NCBI RefSeq assembly: GCF_000010525.1
Contig: NC_009937.1
Location: 62,001 to 126,000 of the forward strand
Source: Azorhizobium caulinodans ORS 571
Lineage (GTDB): Bacteria; Pseudomonadota; Alphaproteobacteria; Rhizobiales; Xanthobacteraceae
Length of the DNA stretch: 64,000 nucleotides
Reading direction: 5' to 3'
This document shows positions 40,741 through 49,604 of the stretch, piece by piece. The notes under the pieces are model-generated. The model was given only the letters and a program-made list of their open reading frames with translations. It searched no databases and was not told where the DNA came from. How positions within the stretch are numbered: position 1 is the stretch's first letter; every line of letters starts with the position of its first letter. The position numbers were made by a program, and so were the translations under genes.

Positions 40741-41676
40741 ATGATCGGCAATCTCGGCGATCTCGAAATCTTCGCCCGCATCGTCACCGCTGGCGGTCTC
40801 TCGGCGGCAGGGCGCGAGCTGGGCCTCTCGCCGCCCGTGGTGTCTAAGCGCGTGCAGCGGCTGGAGGAGCGGCTCGGCACGCGCCTGTTCCAGCGCACCA
40901 CGCGCAAGGTCACGCTCACCGAAGCGGGGCAGGGCTTCTATGACCGGGTGGTGGCCATCCTCGCGTCCGTGGAGGAGGCAGAGAGCCAGCTCGCCCGCCG
41001 CTCGTCCGAGGCGCGGGGGCTGTTGCGCGTGTCGGCACCCACCTCCTTCGGCCGGCTGCACATCGCGCCTCATCTCGGCCCGCTGCTTGACGCCAATCCC
41101 GAGCTGACGGTGGACCTCGAACTCTCCGACGCCTTCGTGGACATCGTGGGCGACGGTTTCGACATCGCCATCCGCATCGCGGACCTCACAGATTCGAGCC
41201 TCGTCGCCCGGCGCCTTGCGCCGGTCCACCGGGTGCTGTGTGCGACGCCGGCCTATCTCGCCCGCGCAGGGATGCCCAAGACCTTCGCGGATCTGGCGGA
41301 CCATGTGCTGCTCGCCACCCACGGGCAGGACCCCTGGCGGCTGCAGGGGCCGGACGGGCCAGTGACGCAGCGCGTCCACAGTCCGCTGCGCACCAATTCC
41401 AACGAGGTGGTGCGCGAGGCGGTGCTGGCGGGCGTGGGCATCGCCCTGCGCTCCACCTGGGACGTGGGGCCGGAGCTGAACAGCGGTGCGCTTCAGGTGG
41501 TGCTGCCGGCCTATCGCGCCTCGCACCGGGTGGGCGTCTATGCGGTCTATCCCTCCCGCCGCTTCCTGCCGCAGAAGGTCCGCGTCTTCATCGATCACCT
41601 CGCCCAGCTCTACGGCTCCGTGCCGCCGTGGGATGCGGGGCTTGAACATCTGTTCGAGCCGCAGACGGGCGCCTGA
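40741..41676 (+). CDS. LysR-family transcriptional regulator, divergent to glcD
   Basis: A 311-residue regulator with an N-terminal winged helix (LEIFARIVTAGGLSAAGRELGLSPPVVSKRVQRLEERLGTRLFQRTTRKVTLTEAG) and a LysR substrate-binding domain of the CrgA-like group (LLRVSAPTSFGRLHIAPHL). A GAGGTG site supports the ATG at 40741; in-frame ATGs at 40681 or earlier lack one. Divergent placement suggests control of glycolate oxidase genes in response to glycolate or a related acid. Confidence 0.93.
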   Translation: MIGNLGDLEIFARIVTAGGLSAAGRELGLSPPVVSKRVQRLEERLGTRLFQRTTRKVTLTEAGQGFYDRVVAILASVEEAESQLARRSSEARGLLRVSAPTSFGRLHIAPHLGPLLDANPELTVDLELSDAFVDIVGDGFDIAIRIADLTDSSLVARRLAPVHRVLCATPAYLARAGMPKTFADLADHVLLATHGQDPWRLQGPDGPVTQRVHSPLRTNSNEVVREAVLAGVGIALRSTWDVGPELNSGALQVVLPAYRASHRVGVYAVYPSRRFLPQKVRVFIDHLAQLYGSVPPWDAGLEHLFEPQTGA

Positions 41677-41741
41677 CGAAATCGGGTTGGCGCGGCGTTG
41701 TGCCTTCGGCATAACCCCAAGGAACATCCCGCCGGACATCC

Positions 41742-42458
41742 ATGCCCCATTCCCCGAAAGATCACGTCTCCGTCACGGCCCATGGCATGATGGAAGGCGC
41801 CCGCGTCATGATCCCGCTGATGCCGGGGCTCGTGCTGTTCGGCATGGCCTTCGGCGCCGCCGCCGCGCAGAAGGGCTTCTCTCTGCTGGAAGCCTCGCTC
41901 TCCAGCGGACTCGTCTTCGCCGGTCTCGCCCAGATGGTGGCGCTGGAAGGCTGGACGAAGACCTGGACGCCGGGCGGCCTGCTGGCGCTCGCCTTCCTCA
42001 CCATGGCGGTGAACATGCGGCACTTCCTCATGTCCGCCTCCATGCGCCCGTGGCTCGGCCAGCTTCCGGGCTGGAAGGCCTATCCCTCGCTGCTGCTGAT
42101 GGCCGATAACAATTGGGCGGCCGCCATGCGCTACCGGGCGAACGGGGGCAGCGATGCCGGTTTCTTCATCGGCTCTGGCATCATCACCTGGTTTGTCTGG
42201 GTGGCTTCCACGGCGGCGGGACAGGTGATCGGCGGCGGCCTGCCGGACCCGAAGAAGTTCGCCATCGACGTGGTGGTGCCGGCCTTCTTCGTCGCCATGC
42301 TGGTGCCGAACTGGAAGGGCCGCCGCGAGGCCGTGACCTGGGGCGTCGCCGCCGCCGTCTCGGTCGGCGCATCCTTCCTGCTGCCGGGCTGGTGGTTCAT
42401 CGTCATCGGCGCCGTGGCGGGCGCGGTCGCGGGAGGCTTCGCCGATGACAAGCGTTGA
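41742..42458 (+). CDS. azlC: AzlC-family branched-chain amino acid exporter subunit
   Basis: A 238-residue membrane protein with the AzlC motif MIPLMPGLVLFGMAFGAAAAQKGFS and TMAVNMRHFLMSASMRPWL. AzlC is the large subunit of the AzlCD exporter for branched-chain amino acids or analogues. It overlaps azlD by 14 bases, so the two are coupled. It follows the LysR gene on the same strand after 65 bases. Confidence 0.92.
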   Translation: MPHSPKDHVSVTAHGMMEGARVMIPLMPGLVLFGMAFGAAAAQKGFSLLEASLSSGLVFAGLAQMVALEGWTKTWTPGGLLALAFLTMAVNMRHFLMSASMRPWLGQLPGWKAYPSLLLMADNNWAAAMRYRANGGSDAGFFIGSGIITWFVWVASTAAGQVIGGGLPDPKKFAIDVVVPAFFVAMLVPNWKGRREAVTWGVAAAVSVGASFLLPGWWFIVIGAVAGAVAGGFADDKR

Positions 42459-42753
42459 TCCGCAGACGGTCCTCGCCATCGTGGTGATGGCGCTCGCCAC
42501 CGCCTTCAACCGGGCGAGCGGCTTCTTCCTCATGCGGCTGATCCCGCTGACCCCGCGCGTGCGCAAGATCATCGATTGCCTGCCGGGTGCGGTGCTGGTG
42601 GCGCTCATCGCGCCGACGGTTGCCCATGGCGATCTCGCCATGGCGGCGGGTCTCGCAGCGGCCTATGTGGTGACGAAGATCACACGCAGCGACTTCATCG
42701 CCGTTCTGGCGGCGATGGCGGTGGGCGTCGGGATCCGGGCCTGGATGGGCTGA
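42445..42753 (+). CDS. azlD: AzlD-family small exporter subunit
   Basis: A 102-residue four-helix membrane protein (LAIVVMALATAFNRASGFFLMRLIPLTPRVRKIIDCLPGAVLVALIAP) that pairs with AzlC. Its ATG lies within the azlC end with a GGGAGG ribosome site, indicating coupled translation in equimolar amounts. Confidence 0.92.
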   Translation: MTSVDPQTVLAIVVMALATAFNRASGFFLMRLIPLTPRVRKIIDCLPGAVLVALIAPTVAHGDLAMAAGLAAAYVVTKITRSDFIAVLAAMAVGVGIRAWMG

Positions 42754-42767
42754 GCCCCGACGCTGCC

Positions 42768-43499
42768 TCAGTGCGCGGTGGCGCTGGCGGTGGAGGCGGC
42801 GGGCACGCTCGCGGGGGCGGAGGCCGGCGTCGCGGAGGGCGCGGGAACCGCAGGCGTGGCCATGGCGGGCGCCGGCGCTGGACGCGGCTTCGGCCGGCTG
42901 CCCAGAGCCCGGACCATGGTGATCACCTGCTGGTGCAGGTAGTCCGCCTTCTCGATGTTGAAATGATCGATGCCCTGCGCGGCGGCGGCATCCTGGCTGC
43001 GGTTCGACAGCGTGCCGGAGAAGCCGGGGCCGGTGGTCAGCATTTTGCCGAAGCCGTTGTGCGACTGGTAGTAGTTCACGAAGCGCCCGCCCGAGCGGCC
43101 GATCTGCGTCACGCCCACCGGATCGAAGGTGACGACGAGGCGGGGCGGAATGCCCATGGCGGTCATCCGCTCGGCCATCTCGATGGCGGAATCGGCGCCG
43201 AGCGAATGGCCGATGATGACCACCGGCGCTTTGTTGTGGGCGCGCGACCAGGACACCGCGTCATCCGCGAGCTGCTGCCACTGGCCATATTCATAGACCT
43301 GCGCCCAGATGCCCTTGGCCTGCATCTTGGAAGCGAGGTCGTCGAGCCCGGTGGAGAAGACGTTCGCAAGCCCGCGCATGAGATAGACGCGCGGCCCGGT
43401 CTGCGCACTGGCGCTTCCGGCCATGGCCATCGAGAGGACGAGCGCCGCGAGGGCGCAGGCGAACACGCGCAGGGACGCAAAACCGAAGCGGAACGTCAT
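42768..43499 (-). CDS. Secreted alpha/beta-hydrolase-like protein
   Basis: A 243-residue protein with a Sec signal (VFACALAALVLSMAMAGSASAQ, cleavage after about 32). The nucleophile elbow is GHSLG in VVIIGHSLGADSAIEMAERM, and VVTFDPVG resembles the Asp strand. It is closest in appearance to lipase-like thioesterases that act in the periplasm. The C-terminal ~45 residues are an Ala/Pro/Ser-rich low-complexity tail. The ATG at 43499 starts the signal peptide. The substrate is unknown. Confidence 0.75.
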   Translation of the reverse strand: MTFRFGFASLRVFACALAALVLSMAMAGSASAQTGPRVYLMRGLANVFSTGLDDLASKMQAKGIWAQVYEYGQWQQLADDAVSWSRAHNKAPVVIIGHSLGADSAIEMAERMTAMGIPPRLVVTFDPVGVTQIGRSGGRFVNYYQSHNGFGKMLTTGPGFSGTLSNRSQDAAAAQGIDHFNIEKADYLHQQVITMVRALGSRPKPRPAPAPAMATPAVPAPSATPASAPASVPAASTASATAH

Positions 43500-43648
43500 A
43501 GGCTCACCGTCATGTCTCCGTCGTTTCTGACGGGATTTGTTGCCGGGAGCAACGCCAAAGCTTGGCCTGCGATCCAGGGACCGCAGGCCGTCCGGCAACT
43601 TTTCAAGCTCAGCGTGGCGCCGCTGCATCACCCGTCAGGGAACTGCCC

Positions 43649-44290
43649 TCACGGCCGGTGCTGGGCGGTGGGGTGCCAGAGCGGCTGGTATCCCGCCGCC
43701 AGCGCGGTCAGCACGGAGGGCGGCGTCAGCGTCGGCACGGTCGCATCCAGGCCCGGCCCGCCGTGGAGCGGTGCCCAGCCCGCGAAGCTGAACCGCAGCA
43801 GGCGGCCGTCCTTCACCGCAACCGGGCCGTCCTCGCCGGCGAACACCGCGCCGTCCGGCAAGTCGCCGAGCCGGCGGGGATGCTTGCGGCGGCGGGTGCC
43901 ATCGAGGCGCTCCGCATGCAGCCGGCGGTCCATCTCGCCGGCGCCCGGCGGCAAACGGCCCTCACCCTTGGCCCAGGCCGCGGAGAAGGCATCCGCGGCC
44001 ACCCGCCGGCACTGGAAGCAGGGGCGATGGCCGGCGGCGAAGGCCACCACCTCGTCGAGGAAGAAGAGTTCCGTATAGCCCTCGCCCATCACCGCCCGGC
44101 GGCGGTCGCGGAAGGTGAGGGCGCAGCAGATCCACTGCCGCGACACCCAGGCGCGCCCGGTGAGGGTGCGGGTGCCGGGATCGTGGATGCGTCCGCCCCG
44201 GTTGCCCATCAGCAGGCCGCGGGCGGGATGGGCGGCAATGTCGCCGAACGGATCGACGCGATTGCGCAGCGGGCCGACCGCGGTGCTCAT
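43649..44290 (-). CDS. Conserved hypothetical protein with CxxC
   Basis: A 213-residue soluble protein. Strong segments are HPARGLLMGNRGGRIHD, SRQWICCALTFRDRRRAVM, GYTELFFLDEVVAFAAGHRPCFQCRRVAADAF and a basic LDGTRRRKHPRRLGDLPDG. The dense conserved-looking residues, the CC pair and the RPCFQCRR motif suggest a metal- or nucleic-acid-binding protein, but I do not recognise a named family. It stands alone with no operon partner. Confidence 0.7.
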   Translation of the reverse strand: MSTAVGPLRNRVDPFGDIAAHPARGLLMGNRGGRIHDPGTRTLTGRAWVSRQWICCALTFRDRRRAVMGEGYTELFFLDEVVAFAAGHRPCFQCRRVAADAFSAAWAKGEGRLPPGAGEMDRRLHAERLDGTRRRKHPRRLGDLPDGAVFAGEDGPVAVKDGRLLRFSFAGWAPLHGGPGLDATVPTLTPPSVLTALAAGYQPLWHPTAQHRP

Positions 44291-44631
44291 GGGCGTATCA
44301 GGGGGGAGGGGAGGCAACGGCAAGGGGACCGTCCGTGACGGACGGCGGTCGCGATCTGCGCCATGGGCGGGCTCATCCCTGTGTCGCGCGGCTGGCACGC
44401 ACGGCGGGGAGGCCCCGTCGCGGCGCTGCCGCGTCCTGTTGCGCCGCTAGGGTACCGGACCGGAAGGCGGAACGCTCCCCGGAGACATCCGATGCCGTAG
44501 CTCTGTGGTGGACCACGCCAACCAAGTCCGAGCGGACAGGTGGGTGATCCCGGGCGCCGCTTGATGCGGTTACCGGCTTATATCATCCGAATTTCGTGCG
44601 TGAAAAGAACGGCGGGGCCGAAACGGTGCCG
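44291..44631. other. Intergenic region with a long imperfect inverted repeat at its right end
   Basis: These 341 bases hold no gene. Near the right end ATTTCGTG (44591-44598) pairs with CACGAAAT (44633-44640), and ACGGC (44608-44612) with GCCGT (44628-44632), at the L,D-transpeptidase stop. It may act as a weak 3' structure. Confidence 0.4.
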
Positions 44632-45171
44632 TCACGAAATGATGATGCGCGTCCGGGCATCAAGCCTTGTAAGGAGGCGTGAGAGGTCGGCGGGCTTGAG
44701 CGCGACGCATCCTTCCGTGGGCCGGTAGCCGGGCCGCGCGAGATGGATGAACACTGCCGAGCCCCGTCCCTTCACCCGGGGGCGGGTGTTGTGGTCGATC
44801 ACGAGCAGGAGGTCATAGAGCCGATCATCGCGCCACAGGCGTTCGTGGGACGCCGGAAAGGGCAGCTCGACCGGGCGATTGTAGCGCCGGTCCTCGGGCG
44901 CGTCGCACCAGCCGTCGTCGGGACGGATCGCCGCGACCGGGAGAGAGGTCGCTGGCCGCGTCACGCGGTCGGCACGATAGAGCACCCGGACCGGATGCCA
45001 GACCCCCGCAGGGGTTCGCCCGTCGCCCTCGCGCTTGTCACACCCGATCCCACTGCGACCCAGCGCCACGGGAATGGCGCGGCCCGCCACCGTGAGCACG
45101 CCCTGGTGGCGGCAGCCCGGACGGCGCCGCACCGTGATCGTCGCGATCCCCACAGGAAGCTGCCGGGTCAT
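44632..45171 (-). CDS. YkuD-type L,D-transpeptidase family protein
   Basis: A 179-residue protein with the L,D-transpeptidase catalytic region: H143 in SAVFIHLARPGYRPTEGCVAL and the nucleophile C155. The canonical SHGC is TEGC here. GIGCDKREGDGRTPAGVW is the upstream conserved strand. No signal peptide is seen, unusual for an enzyme of peptidoglycan 3-3 crosslinking or lipoprotein attachment. It is divergent from the response regulator gene. Confidence 0.82.
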   Translation of the reverse strand: MTRQLPVGIATITVRRRPGCRHQGVLTVAGRAIPVALGRSGIGCDKREGDGRTPAGVWHPVRVLYRADRVTRPATSLPVAAIRPDDGWCDAPEDRRYNRPVELPFPASHERLWRDDRLYDLLLVIDHNTRPRVKGRGSAVFIHLARPGYRPTEGCVALKPADLSRLLTRLDARTRIIIS

Positions 45172-45299
45172 ATTTACCTAAATACCGCGAGCGCCCAGTT
45201 TCGCTGGGCAAGTTTGCGCGAATCCCCGAGCGTGATGTACTTGCGCGATTCGCGTGCCCGCAAGCCCGAAATAGGGCGCACAGGGTTACGGAGGTTTGC
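45172..45299. promoter_or_regulatory. Divergent promoter region with hairpin and direct repeats
   Basis: The gap holds a GCCCAG/CTGGGC hairpin (45193-45209), an 8-base direct repeat TTGCGCGA at 45214-45221 and 45241-45248 (27 bases apart), and a GGAGGT ribosome site for the response regulator. The repeats are candidate sites for an OmpR-type regulator. Confidence 0.45.
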
Positions 45300-45986
45300 A
45301 TGGCGAATGCGTGGAAGATTCTGGTGGTCGAGGATGACCCGGAACTGCGCGAGGCGCTGATCGAGCAGCTGGCGCTGCAGGAGGAGTTCGAGACCGTCTC
45401 CGCCGGTACGGCGCAGGACGCGCTGGAGGCCGCCAAGAACGGCGCCATCGATCTCGTGCTCATGGACGTGGGCCTGCCGGACATGGACGGGCGCGATGCC
45501 GTGCGCCAGATGCGCAAGAACGGATTCAAGGCCCCGGTCATCATGCTGACTGGCCATGACACCGACAGCGACACCATCCTCGGCCTCGATGCCGGCGCCA
45601 ATGACTATGTGACGAAGCCCTTCCGCTTCGCCGTGCTGCTGGCGCGCCTGCGCGCCCAGATGCGCAGCCATGAGGCGAGCGAGGACGCGGTCTTCGCCAT
45701 CGGCCCGTATTCCTTCCGGCCCGGCGCCAAGATGCTGCTCACCGATCGCGGCTCGAAGATCCGCCTCACCGAGAAGGAGACGGCGATCCTGCGCTATCTC
45801 TATCGCGCCGGCAAAACACCGGTAGCGCGCGAGACGCTGCTGCAGGAAGTGTGGGGCTACAATTCCGGCGTCACCACCCACACGCTGGAGACCCATATCT
45901 ACCGCCTGCGCCAGAAGATCGAGCCCGATCCGTCCAACCCGACCCTGCTGGCGACGCAGGCGGGCGGCTACAAGCTCGTTCCCTGA
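45300..45986 (+). CDS. OmpR/PhoB-family response regulator (orphan)
   Basis: A 228-residue two-domain regulator: receiver domain with acidic pocket ED(D)-11-13, phospho-acceptor D56 (LVLMDVGLPDMDG) and the conserved K in YVTKPF, then an OmpR-type winged helix (LTEKETAILRYLYRAGKTPVARETLLQEVWGY, THTLETHIYRLRQKIE). It binds DNA after phosphorylation. No histidine kinase is encoded in the window. A GGAGGT site precedes the ATG. It is followed by the cyclic-nucleotide-binding gene after 78 bases. Confidence 0.94.
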   Translation: MANAWKILVVEDDPELREALIEQLALQEEFETVSAGTAQDALEAAKNGAIDLVLMDVGLPDMDGRDAVRQMRKNGFKAPVIMLTGHDTDSDTILGLDAGANDYVTKPFRFAVLLARLRAQMRSHEASEDAVFAIGPYSFRPGAKMLLTDRGSKIRLTEKETAILRYLYRAGKTPVARETLLQEVWGYNSGVTTHTLETHIYRLRQKIEPDPSNPTLLATQAGGYKLVP

Positions 45987-46064
45987 TCGCCTGCGGCTTC
46001 GGCCGCGGGCATCCATCCGCCATCCCGGCCCGCCGTTGCGGCGGTCCAAGTTCAGGAGCCCCGC

Positions 46065-46547
46065 GTGAGCCTCGACCAGGATGTGGTGCTGCTCCAGAGC
46101 GTACCCACCTTCCGGGCGCTCTCGGCGGAGGCTCTGCGCGCCCTTGCCATCAGCGTGGAGGAGCGTCGTCTGTCGCCGGGCGAAGTGCTGTTCCGGGCGG
46201 GAGAGCCGGCGGACTGCGGCTATGTGGTGCGCACCGGCCGCATCGAGGTGTTCACCGCCAAGGGCGACAGGCGCGCCCAGCGGCTGGAGGTGACGCCCGG
46301 CGGCCTTGTGGGCGAGATGGCGCTGATCCTCGAACGCCCGCGCCCGGCCGATGCGGTGGCGATCGATGCCGCCACCGTGCTGCGCATTCCGCGCACCACC
46401 TTTCTGCGGGTGCTGGAAAGCTTCCCGGAGGCGGCCGTGGAACTGCGCAAGCTGATCGCCCAGCGGGTCGAGACCGTGCTGCGCTCCCTCGACGGCCTGC
46501 GCGACAAGCTGGAGACGCCGGTGCGTCCGCCCGCCCGCAAGGGCTGA
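46065..46547 (+). CDS. Crp/Fnr-type cyclic nucleotide-binding domain protein without HTH
   Basis: A 160-residue protein made of a single cNMP-binding beta-barrel (LSPGEVLFRAGEPADCGYVVRTGRIEVFTA, VGEMALILERPRPADAVA). The PBC arginine region reads ERPRPADAV, near the canonical RxAT. There is no DNA-binding helix-turn-helix; the C-terminus is a short helix. The start is GTG, supported by an AGGAG site. It may bind a cyclic nucleotide and act on a partner, perhaps the neighbouring regulator. Confidence 0.85.
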   Translation: MSLDQDVVLLQSVPTFRALSAEALRALAISVEERRLSPGEVLFRAGEPADCGYVVRTGRIEVFTAKGDRRAQRLEVTPGGLVGEMALILERPRPADAVAIDAATVLRIPRTTFLRVLESFPEAAVELRKLIAQRVETVLRSLDGLRDKLETPVRPPARKG

Positions 46548-46561
46548 CGGGAGGCGCCGCC

Positions 46562-46999
46562 ATGCCCATGCCCATGGAATATCAGCACGCCTCGGAGGAA
46601 TTCGAGCGTTTCCTTGCCGATGCGCGGGACACCGCGGGTCTCGGCACCCGCAACCAGACCTACACGGTGGTCCAGAGCGTGCTGCTCACCTTCCGGCGCC
46701 GGCTCGATGTGCATCAGGCGATCCGTTTCGCTCAGGTGCTGCCGCCAGTGCTGCGGGCCATCTTCATCGCCGACTGGGACACGACGGTGCCCCCTGTCCC
46801 CTTCACCGACCGCGAAACGCTCGCGCGCGAGGTGCAGGCCCTGCGCCCCCACCACAATTTCGCGACCGCGGCTTCCATCACCGACGTCGCGACGGCGCTG
46901 CGGCGGCACGTGGACATGGCCAAGTTCAAGGCAGTTCTGGCGCGCTTGCCCGAAGGGGCGGCCGCCTTCTGGCACGTGGCCGATCCCGAGCGGACCTGA
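46562..46999 (+). CDS. DUF2267-like protein
   Basis: A 145-residue all-helical protein (EEFERFLADARDTAGLGTRNQTYTVVQSVLLTFRRRLDVHQAIRFAQVLPPVLRAIFIADW) matching the DUF2267 style. The function is unknown. A GGGAGG ribosome site lies before the ATG. It follows the cyclic-nucleotide-binding gene by 14 bases, so the two are probably co-transcribed. Confidence 0.75.
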   Translation: MPMPMEYQHASEEFERFLADARDTAGLGTRNQTYTVVQSVLLTFRRRLDVHQAIRFAQVLPPVLRAIFIADWDTTVPPVPFTDRETLAREVQALRPHHNFATAASITDVATALRRHVDMAKFKAVLARLPEGAAAFWHVADPERT

Positions 47000-47020
47000 G
47001 CGCGTCGTGCGCCCGAAGGC

Positions 47021-47845
47021 TCAGACCTCGAACGTCACCGCCACGGGCACGTGGTCGGAGGGCTTTTCCCACGAGCGGGCTTCCTTCAGCACCGTCATGG
47101 CCTTCGCCTTTCCGGCGAGGCTGCGGCTCGTCCAGACATGGTCGAGCCGGCGGCCCCGGTCGTTCACCGTGTGGTCCGGCGAGCGGTAGCTCCACCAGGT
47201 GAAGAGCTTCTCGGTGGGCGGCACGAATTCACGCATCACGTCGATCCACGGCCCCGCCGCCTGGAAGCGGGTCAGCAGGTCCACCTCAACCGGTGTGTGG
47301 CTGACCACGGAGAGCAACTGCTTGTGGTTCCAGACGTCGGTTTCGAGCGGCGCGATGTTGAGGTCGCCGACGAGAATGGCGTGGGCGCCGGCCGGGCGTC
47401 CCGCCTCGGTGAGCTTCTCCCAGGCGATGGCCTCGTCGAGGAACGCAAGCTTGTGGGCGAACTTGGGATTCACCTCCGGGTTCGGCTCGTCGCCGCCGGC
47501 GGGGATGTAGAAATTATGGATGGTGACGGGCGCCGAGAGCCCGCCTGCACCGCCCAGCGTCACCGCGATATGGCGGGCATCGCCCTTGCCGCAGAATTCC
47601 TGCTTCTCGATGGCATCGAACGGCCGCTTGGAGAAGGTCGCGACCCCGTGCCAGCCCTTTTGCCCGTTCAGCGCGATGTGCGGAAAGCCCAGCTCCCGGA
47701 TGGCGGCGAGCGGGAACTTGTCGTCCTGGCACTTGGTCTCCTGGAGGCAGAGCACATCCGGCTTCAGGCGCTCCACCGTCTCTTTCACGATGTCGAGGCG
47801 GATGCGGACGGAATTGATGTTCCAGGTGCAGACGGTGAGGGACAA
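47021..47845 (-). CDS. xthA: Exodeoxyribonuclease III
   Basis: An EEP-fold nuclease with CTWNINSVRIRLD, LCLQETKCQDDKFP, GHFYIPAGGDEPN-type loops, GDLNIAP and the SDHVPVAV end, all ExoIII/XthA signatures. It acts as AP endonuclease and 3'-5' exonuclease in base excision repair. Homologues start a few residues before TWNINSVR; a TTG at 47845 gives 274 residues. The frame remains open to a GTG at 47893, which would add a hydrophobic tail; neither start has a clear ribosome site. Confidence 0.9.
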   Translation of the reverse strand: MSLTVCTWNINSVRIRLDIVKETVERLKPDVLCLQETKCQDDKFPLAAIRELGFPHIALNGQKGWHGVATFSKRPFDAIEKQEFCGKGDARHIAVTLGGAGGLSAPVTIHNFYIPAGGDEPNPEVNPKFAHKLAFLDEAIAWEKLTEAGRPAGAHAILVGDLNIAPLETDVWNHKQLLSVVSHTPVEVDLLTRFQAAGPWIDVMREFVPPTEKLFTWWSYRSPDHTVNDRGRRLDHVWTSRSLAGKAKAMTVLKEARSWEKPSDHVPVAVTFEV

Positions 47846-47935
47846 GGCAGCAACCGCAGGCGGGAGGAGGAGGCAGGTGAGGATGCCCGCCACGGCATGT
47901 TCCGCGCGCCCCGGGGAAGGGCAGGAACGATGCGC

Positions 47936-48331
47936 TCAGGGCACCTCGTCATAATAGGGCGCGTCGTCCCCGTCCGCCAACCATGGCACCCGGTGGGAGG
48001 CCCAGATGTGGAGGACGGGTCGGGTGCCGGGATCGTCGTCGAGGGTGCCGACGCGCACGATGACGAATGGCTGCTCCGCCCGGTCGGCCACAAGATGCGA
48101 TCCGCAGAGCGAGCAGAACAGCCGGAGCTTGCCCGGCGAGGATTCAAAGGCGGTCAGGCGGTCCTGCCCGTCCAGCCAGCGAAAGTCCTCCCGCAGCACG
48201 CGGGCCGTGGAGATGTGGTCGGCGGCGTGCGTCTTGCGGCAGGTCTGGCAGTGGCAATGCACGATGTCGGAATGCAGCCGCGCCACCTCGTAGCGCACGG
48301 TTCCGCACTGGCAACTGCCCCTGAAGGCCAT
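47936..48331 (-). CDS. GFA / CENP-V-type zinc-binding protein
   Basis: A 131-residue protein of the glutathione-dependent formaldehyde-activating fold: GSCQCGTVRYEV, HCHCQTCRKTHAADH and FCSLCGSHL carry the zinc cysteines. Some members accelerate glutathione-formaldehyde adduct formation, but many have other roles. It is not near the FghA/AdhI genes. It lies between xthA and the LolA gene. Confidence 0.88.
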   Translation of the reverse strand: MAFRGSCQCGTVRYEVARLHSDIVHCHCQTCRKTHAADHISTARVLREDFRWLDGQDRLTAFESSPGKLRLFCSLCGSHLVADRAEQPFVIVRVGTLDDDPGTRPVLHIWASHRVPWLADGDDAPYYDEVP

Positions 48332-48371
48332 GGCTTGTTCCTCAGACCTCAGGCCGCAGCCGGAGCATCCG

Positions 48372-49361
48372 TCAGTTGATGACGAACAGGCTCGGGTCCG
48401 GCCGCTGGGTGTAGTTGAGATCGTAGATGGCGACCGAGGTGTCGTAACCCTGCGGATCGGTCACAGTCCACTGCCGCAGTTGGAAGTCCTTGGCATCGAA
48501 CAGGATCTGCAGGCGGTAGGTGCCCATCATCGGCACGCTCTCCTGCATGATGACCTGGATGTAGAGATTGTCCTGATAGACGCCCAGCACGTTGGAGTTG
48601 CGCGTGAGATCGATGCGCTCGGCGAGGATGAAGCGCAGCGGCGTCTGATTCAGCGGCGTAAGGTCCTGCGTGTTCAGGCGCCTGTCGCGCACCGCGACGT
48701 TCTGGCCGTTGGAGATGAGCTGGATCTGGGTCGGCGGATTGTACTCGAACCGCACCCGGCCGGGCTTCTGCATGTAGAAGTCGCCGGTCTTGCGGGTGCC
48801 GTCCGCATCCACCTGCACGAAGGTGCCGACCAGCGTCTGCACCGAATTCCAGTAGGTGGTCAGCTTCTCGATGGTCGCCGGGCTGGCGCGCTCGATCTGG
48901 CCCTGCTGTCCGGCCTGCGGCAGCGCCTGCTGGGCCTGCGCGGGGGGCGCCACGCGGGGCGAGGTGGGAGCTGCGGCCGGAGCCTGCGCTGCGGCGGGCG
49001 GGCGTGGCTGGTTGGCCGAGGCCGGGCGCTGCTGCGGCAGTGGCGCGGACGCCGGCGGTGTCGCGGGGGCGGCCTGAGCGGCGGGGGCAGGGGGCGCCGC
49101 GCTCGGTGCCGGCTGGGCGGTCGCCGGCCGCGGCGCTGCGGAAGGCGGGATCTGTTGCGGGGCCGTCGGCTGCGGCGGCGTCAGCTGCCGCGGAGTCATC
49201 TGCGGCGCGATGGGCTGGGGCGAGAACAGATCGGCGCCCGACACGCCGCCGCTGGCATTGGGTACCTCTCCGGGGGGCAGCAGCACGCCCTGCGCCAGGG
49301 CCGCGGGTGCCGCTGCCGTGACCGTCAGGAACGCGAGGAGAGGAAACAGGCGGGGCATCAT
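48372..49361 (-). CDS. lolA: LolA-like outer-membrane lipoprotein carrier with Pro/Ala-rich linker
   Basis: A 329-residue protein with a Sec signal (MMPRLFPLLAFLTVTAAAPAALAQ), a long low-complexity Pro/Ala/Gln segment to about residue 155, then a LolA fold (SVQTLVGTFVQVDADGTRKTGDFYMQKPGRVRFEYNPPTQIQLISNGQNVAVRD). It would escort lipoproteins across the periplasm. The linker is longer than in enterobacterial LolA. It follows ftsK after about 240 bases, a gene order common in Rhizobiales. Confidence 0.85.
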   Translation of the reverse strand: MMPRLFPLLAFLTVTAAAPAALAQGVLLPPGEVPNASGGVSGADLFSPQPIAPQMTPRQLTPPQPTAPQQIPPSAAPRPATAQPAPSAAPPAPAAQAAPATPPASAPLPQQRPASANQPRPPAAAQAPAAAPTSPRVAPPAQAQQALPQAGQQGQIERASPATIEKLTTYWNSVQTLVGTFVQVDADGTRKTGDFYMQKPGRVRFEYNPPTQIQLISNGQNVAVRDRRLNTQDLTPLNQTPLRFILAERIDLTRNSNVLGVYQDNLYIQVIMQESVPMMGTYRLQILFDAKDFQLRQWTVTDPQGYDTSVAIYDLNYTQRPDPSLFVIN

Positions 49362-49604
49362 CCACTTCCGGCAGCAGCGCGAATCACGCTCTCGCGCATA
49401 TCCCCGCTTATACGTCTCTTTCTCTGGCACCCCGGCGGCGGTCACAGGCCGTCCCGGGGCGAAGCAGTCTCGTTCTCATTAACCTGCCGGACCCGCATCC
49501 GCACCCCGCTTTTCATCGGCCGGGCAGCCGGTTCCGGCGGTGGCAGCCTGAGCTGGCTACCCATTCCCTATGGCGATCCTGTGTCGGGGAAGCGGGCCGG
49601 GCGC

